Source: Henricia sp. BOLD:AAB3569 (lineage: Eukaryota; Echinodermata; Asteroidea; Spinulosida; Echinasteridae). From it: 64,000 bases of DNA. The position numbers and the translations under genes were made by a program. Every line of letters begins with the position of its first letter. Within the stretch, counting starts at the first letter, position 1. Shown here piece by piece: positions 59,545 to 64,000 of the stretch. The stretch covers positions 992,001 through 1,056,000 of the forward strand of contig JBBELK010000388.1 of assembly GCA_037783545.1 (NCBI GenBank), given 5' to 3'. The notes beneath the pieces are model-generated. The model made no database searches, was not told the origin of the DNA, and saw nothing but the letters and a program-made list of their open reading frames with translations.

Positions 59545-62498
59545 TGACAGACTTTCGCAGGGAAATGGCAGAGAAATTTAAGAGTTTAGAAAAAAAGGGG
59601 TTGGCGCTTTCTGGATGCTCCCGCAACCTGTGGCTGTCTGTACACACATCTTTGGTGTATTCCTGACTCGTGCGCATGCTCAGTCCTTCGGACTGTCGTT
59701 GACACGGCCCAGTTTGGGACGGGATTTTGGTCAAAGTGTGGTCCAAACGTCGGCAAATTTGGAGGTCAAAAAATATTCCGACGAACTTCAAATTTTGCAT
59801 GCTCCAAACACTCTATATTGCGCACTTGTCCTAAAAAATTGACAGACTTTCGCCGGGAAATGGCATAGAAATTTCAGAGTTTAGAAAAAAAGTGGTTGGC
59901 GCTTCCTGGAAGCTCCCGCAACCTGTGGCTGTCTGTACACACCTCTTTGGTGTATTTCTGACTCGTGCGCATGCTCAGTCCTTCGGACTGTCGTTGACAC
60001 GGCCCAGTTTGGGACGGGATTTTGGTCAAAGTGTGGTCCAAACGTCGGCAAATTTGGAGGTCAAACAATATTCCAACGAACTTCAAATTTTGCATGCTCC
60101 AAACACTCTATATTGCGCACTTGTCCTAAAAAATTGACAGACTTTCGCCGGGAAATGGCAGAGAAATTTCAGAGTTTAGAAAAAAAAGGGGTTGGCGCTT
60201 CCTAGATGCTCCCGCAACCTGTGGCTGTCTGTACACACCTCTTTGGTGTATTCCTGACTCGTGCACATGCTCAGTCCTTCGGACTGTCGTTGACACGGCC
60301 CAGTTTGGGACGGGATTTTGGTCAAAGTGTGGTCCAAACGTCGGCAAATTTGGAGGTCAAAAAATATTCCGACGAACTTCAAATTTTGCATGCTCCAAAC
60401 ACTCTATATTGCGCACTTGTCCTAAAAAATTGACAGACTTTCGCCGGGAAATGGCAGAGAAATTTCAGAGTTTAGAAAAAAAAGGGGTTGGCGCTTCCTG
60501 GATGCTCCCGCAACCTGTGGCTGTCTGTACACACCTCTTTGGTGTATTCCTGACTCGTGCGCATGCTCAGTCCTTCGGACTGTCGTTGACACGGCCCAGT
60601 TTGGGACGGGATGTTGGTCAAAGTGTGGTCCAAACGTCGGCAAATTTGGAGGTCAAAAAATATTCCGACGAACTTCAAATTTTGCATGCTCCAAACACTC
60701 TATATTGCGCACTTGTCCTAAAAAATTGACAGACTTTCGCCGGGAAATAGCAGAGAAATTTCAGAGTTTAGAAAAAAAGGGGTTGGCGCTTCCTGGATGC
60801 TCCCGCAACCTGTGGCTGTCTGTACACACCTCTTTGGTATATTCCTGACTCGTGCGCATGCTCAGTCCTTCGGACTGTCGTTGACACGGCCCAGTTTGGG
60901 ACGGGATTTTGGTCAAAGTGTGGTCCAAACGTCGGCAAATTTGGAGGTCAAAAAATATTCCGACGAACTTCAAATTTTGCATGCTCCAAACACTCTATAT
61001 TGCGCACTTGTCCTAAAAAATTGACAGACTTTCGCAGGGAAATGGCAGAGAAATTTAAGAGTTTAGAAAAAAAGGGGTTGGCGCTTTCTGGATGCTCCCG
61101 CAACCTGTGGCTGTCTGTACACACATCTTTGGTGTATTCCTGACTCGTGCGCATGCTCAGTCCTTCGGACTGTCGTTGACACGGCCCAGTTTGGGACGGG
61201 ATTTTGGTCAAAGTGTGGTCCAAACGTCGGCAAATTTGGAGGTCAAAAAATATTCCGACGAACTTCAAATTTTGCATGCTCCAAACACTCTATATTGCGC
61301 ACTTGTCCTAAAAAATTGACAGACTTTCGCCGGGAAATGGCATAGAAATTTCAGAGTTTAGAAAAAAAGTGGTTGGCGCTTCCTGGAAGCTCCCGCAACC
61401 TGTGGCTGTCTGTACACACCTCTTTGGTGTATTTCTGACTCGTGCGCATGCTCAGTCCTTCGGACTGTCGTTGACACGGCCCAGTTTGGGACGGGATTTT
61501 GGTCAAAGTGTGGTCCAAACGTCGGCAAATTTGGAGGTCAAACAATATTCCAACGAACTTCAAATTTTGCATGCTCCAAACACTCTATATTGCGCACTTG
61601 TCCTAAAAAATTGACAGACTTTCGCCGGGAAATGGCAGAGAAATTTCAGAGTTTAGAAAAAAAAGGGGTTGGCGCTTCCTGGATGCTCCCGCAACCTGTG
61701 GCTGTCTGTACACACCTCTTTGGTGTATTCCTGACTCGTGCACATGCTCAGTCCTTCGGACTGTCGTTGACACGGCCCAGTTTGGGACGGGATTTTGGTC
61801 AAAGTGTGGTCCAAACGTCGGCAAATTTGGAGGTCAAAAAATATTCCGACGAACTTCAAATTTTGCATGCTCCAAACACTCTATATTGCGCACTTGTCCT
61901 AAAAAATTGACAGACTTTCGCCGGGAAATGGCAGAGAAATTTCAGAGTTTAGAAAAAAAAGGGGTTGGCGCTTCCTGGATGCTCCCGCAACCTGTGGCTG
62001 TCTGTACACACCTCTTTGGTGTATTCCTGACTCGTGCGCATGCTCAGTCCTTCGGACTGTCGTTGACACGGCCCAGTTTGGGACGGGATGTTGGTCAAAG
62101 TGTGGTCCAAACGTCGGCAAATTTGGAGGTCAAAAAATATTCCGACGAACTTCAAATTTTGCATGCTCCAAACACTCTATATTGCGCACTTGTCCTAAAA
62201 AATTGACAGACTTTCGCCGGGAAATAGCAGAGAAATTTCAGAGTTTAGAAAAAAAGGGGTTGGCGCTTCCTGGATGCTCCCGCAACCTGTGGGTGTCTGT
62301 ACACACCTCTTTGGTATATTCCTGACTCGTGCGCATGCTCAGTCCTTCGGACTGTCGTTGACACGGCCCAGTTTGGGACGGGATTTTGGTCAAAGTGTGG
62401 TCCAAACGTCGGCAAATTTGGAGGTCAAAAAATATTCCGACGAACTTCAAATTTTGCATGCTCCAAACACTCTATATTGCGCACTTGTCCTAAAAAAT
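59545..62498 (+). repeat. Higher-order repeat: two copies of a 1477-bp pentamer
   Basis: Five units repeat in order at 59545-61021 and 61022-62498. Their markers are ACACACATCTTTGG; CTGGAAGCTCCC with TTCCAACGAAC; CGTGCACATGC; GGGATGTTGG; and TTTGGTATATTCC. Copies are nearly identical (for example CCTAGATGC against CCTGGATGC in the third unit). The second and third unit types follow again after 62498. Confidence 0.85.
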
Positions 62499-64000
62499 TG
62501 ACAGACTTTCGCCAGGAAATGGCATAGAAATTTCAGAGTTTAGAAAAAAAGTGGTTGGCGCTTCCTGGAAGCTCCCGCAACCTGTGGCTGTCTGTACACA
62601 CCTCTTTGGTGTATTTCTGACTCGTGCGCATGCTCAGTCCTTCGGACTGTCGTTGACACGGCCCAGTTTGGGACGGGATTTTGGTCAAAGTGTGGTCCAA
62701 ACGTCGGCAAATTTGGAGGTCAAACAATATTCCAACGAACTTCAAATTTTGCATGCTCCAAACACTCTATATTGCGCACTTGTCCTAAAAAATTGACAGA
62801 CTTTCGCCGGGAAATGGCAGAGAAACTTCAGAGTTTAGAAAAAAAAGGGGTTGGCGCTTCCTGGATGCTCCCGCAACCTGTGGCTGTCTGTACACACCTC
62901 TTTGGTGTATTCCTGACTCGTGCACATGCTCAGTCCTTCGGACTGTCGTTGACACGGCCCAGTTTGGGACGGGATTTTGGTCAAAGTGTGGTCCAAACGT
63001 CGGCAAATTTGGAGGTCAAACAATATTCCGACGAACTTCAAATTTTGCATGCTCCAAACACTCTATATTGCGCACTTGTCCTAAAAAATTGACAGACTTT
63101 CGCCGGGAAATGGCAGAGAAATTTCAGAGTTTAGAAAAAAAAAGGGGTTGGCGCTTCCTGGATGCTCCCGCAACCTGTGGCTGTCTGTACACACCTCTTT
63201 GGTGTATTTCTGACTCGTGCGCATGCTCAGTCCTTCGGACTGTCGTTGACACGGCCCAGTTTGGGACGGGATTTTGGTCAAAGTGTGGTCCAAACGTCGG
63301 CAAATTTGGAGGTCAACAAATATTCCGACGAACTTCAAATTTTGCATGCTCCAAACACTCTATATTGCGCACTTGTCCTAAAAAATTGACAGACTTTCGC
63401 CGGGAAATGGCAGAGAAATTTCAGAGTTTAGAAAGAAAAGGGGTTGGCGCTTCCTGGATGCTCCCGCAACCTGTGGCTGTCTGTACACACCTCTTTGGTG
63501 TATTCCTGACTCGTGCGCATGCTCAGTCCTTCGGACTGTCGTTGACACGGCCCAGTTTGGGACGGGATTTTGGTCAAAGTGTGGTCCAAACGTCGGCAAA
63601 TCTGGAGGTCAAAAAATATTCCGACGAACTTCAAATTTTGCATGCTCCAAACACTCTATATTGCGCACTTGTCCTAAAAAATTGACAGACTTTCGCCGGG
63701 AAATAGCAGAGAAATTTCAGAGTTTAGAAAAAAAGGGGTTGGCGCTTCCTGGATGCTCCCGCAACCTGTGGCTGTCTGTACACACCTCTTTGGTATATTC
63801 CTGACTCGTGCGCATGCTCAGTCCTTCGGACTGTCGTTGACACGGCCCAGTTTGGGACGGGATTTTGGTCAAAGTGTGGTCCAAACGTCGGCAAATTTGG
63901 AGGTCAACAAATATTCCGACGAACTTCAAATTTTGCATGCTCCAAACACTCTATATTGCGCACTTGTCCTAAAAAATTGACAGACTTTCGCCGGGAAATG

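Larger units (their letters stand above)
44309..64000 (+). repeat. Right satellite array, about 66 units
   Basis: Same unit and orientation as the left array, but more diverse. It is rich in variants rare or absent on the left: GTCAAACAATATT, GCCCGGAAATGG with TTTAGGAAAAAAGGGG and TTGGGGCTTCC, GACGTCGAACAATTTTCC, CTGGAAGCTCCC, and CAAACGGCGGC. The array continues past the window end. Confidence 0.97.

Overview
The window is eukaryotic, almost certainly from an animal, and has no ordinary host genes. About 51 kb of the 64 kb is one tandem satellite with a unit of 295-297 bp (about 173 head-to-tail units, running off both window ends). The other 12.9 kb is four same-strand copies (A-D) of one non-LTR (LINE) retrotransposon. 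The element has a gag-like ORF1 with three CCHC zinc knuckles, and an ORF2 with an AP-type endonuclease (EN), reverse transcriptase (RT) and a C-terminal CCHC motif. The RT motifs and C-terminal layout look most like the Tx1 clade of L1-type elements, known from fish, frogs, amphioxus and many marine invertebrates. The species cannot be named from this sequence.

Layout: 1-29300 left satellite array (about 99 units); 29301-31286 copy A (5' part: complete ORF1 and the start of ORF2); 31287-31618 just over one satellite unit; 31619-35245 copy B; 35246-35556 one unit; 35557-39184 copy C; 39185-40680 five units; 40681-44308 copy D; 44309-64000 right array (about 66 units). There are no rRNA, tRNA, CRISPR or bacterial features. 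The many open frames inside the satellite are by-products of its unit length and are not annotated as genes.

All four copies enter the satellite at the same nucleotide. B, C and D are flanked on both sides by a 14-bp target duplication that is part of the satellite unit (one mismatch at B's 3' side). This is a sequence-specific LINE that uses a satellite as its niche. B, C and D share a 1458-bp internal deletion (end of ORF1 plus start of EN) and an in-frame TGA in ORF2. Copy A stops at the nucleotide where the ORF2 of B-D resumes. Put end to end, A and the 3' part of B describe a 5086-bp element with a 463-codon ORF1 and a 1109-codon ORF2. At that shared breakpoint the inferred intact ORF2 carries a near copy of the element's own target site, and GGGGA is repeated on both sides of the intervening insert. 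This suggests self-targeting of the element. Rare variants in the flanking satellite units show that the copies then multiplied mainly by block duplication of satellite plus element rather than by four separate insertions.

The satellite has local higher-order structure (889-bp and 886-bp trimers, 592/594-bp dimers, a 1477-bp pentamer, a four-unit block near 1184 bp), typical of unequal exchange. The right array contains diverged subfamilies that are nearly absent from the left array, so the element cluster lies at a change in satellite composition.
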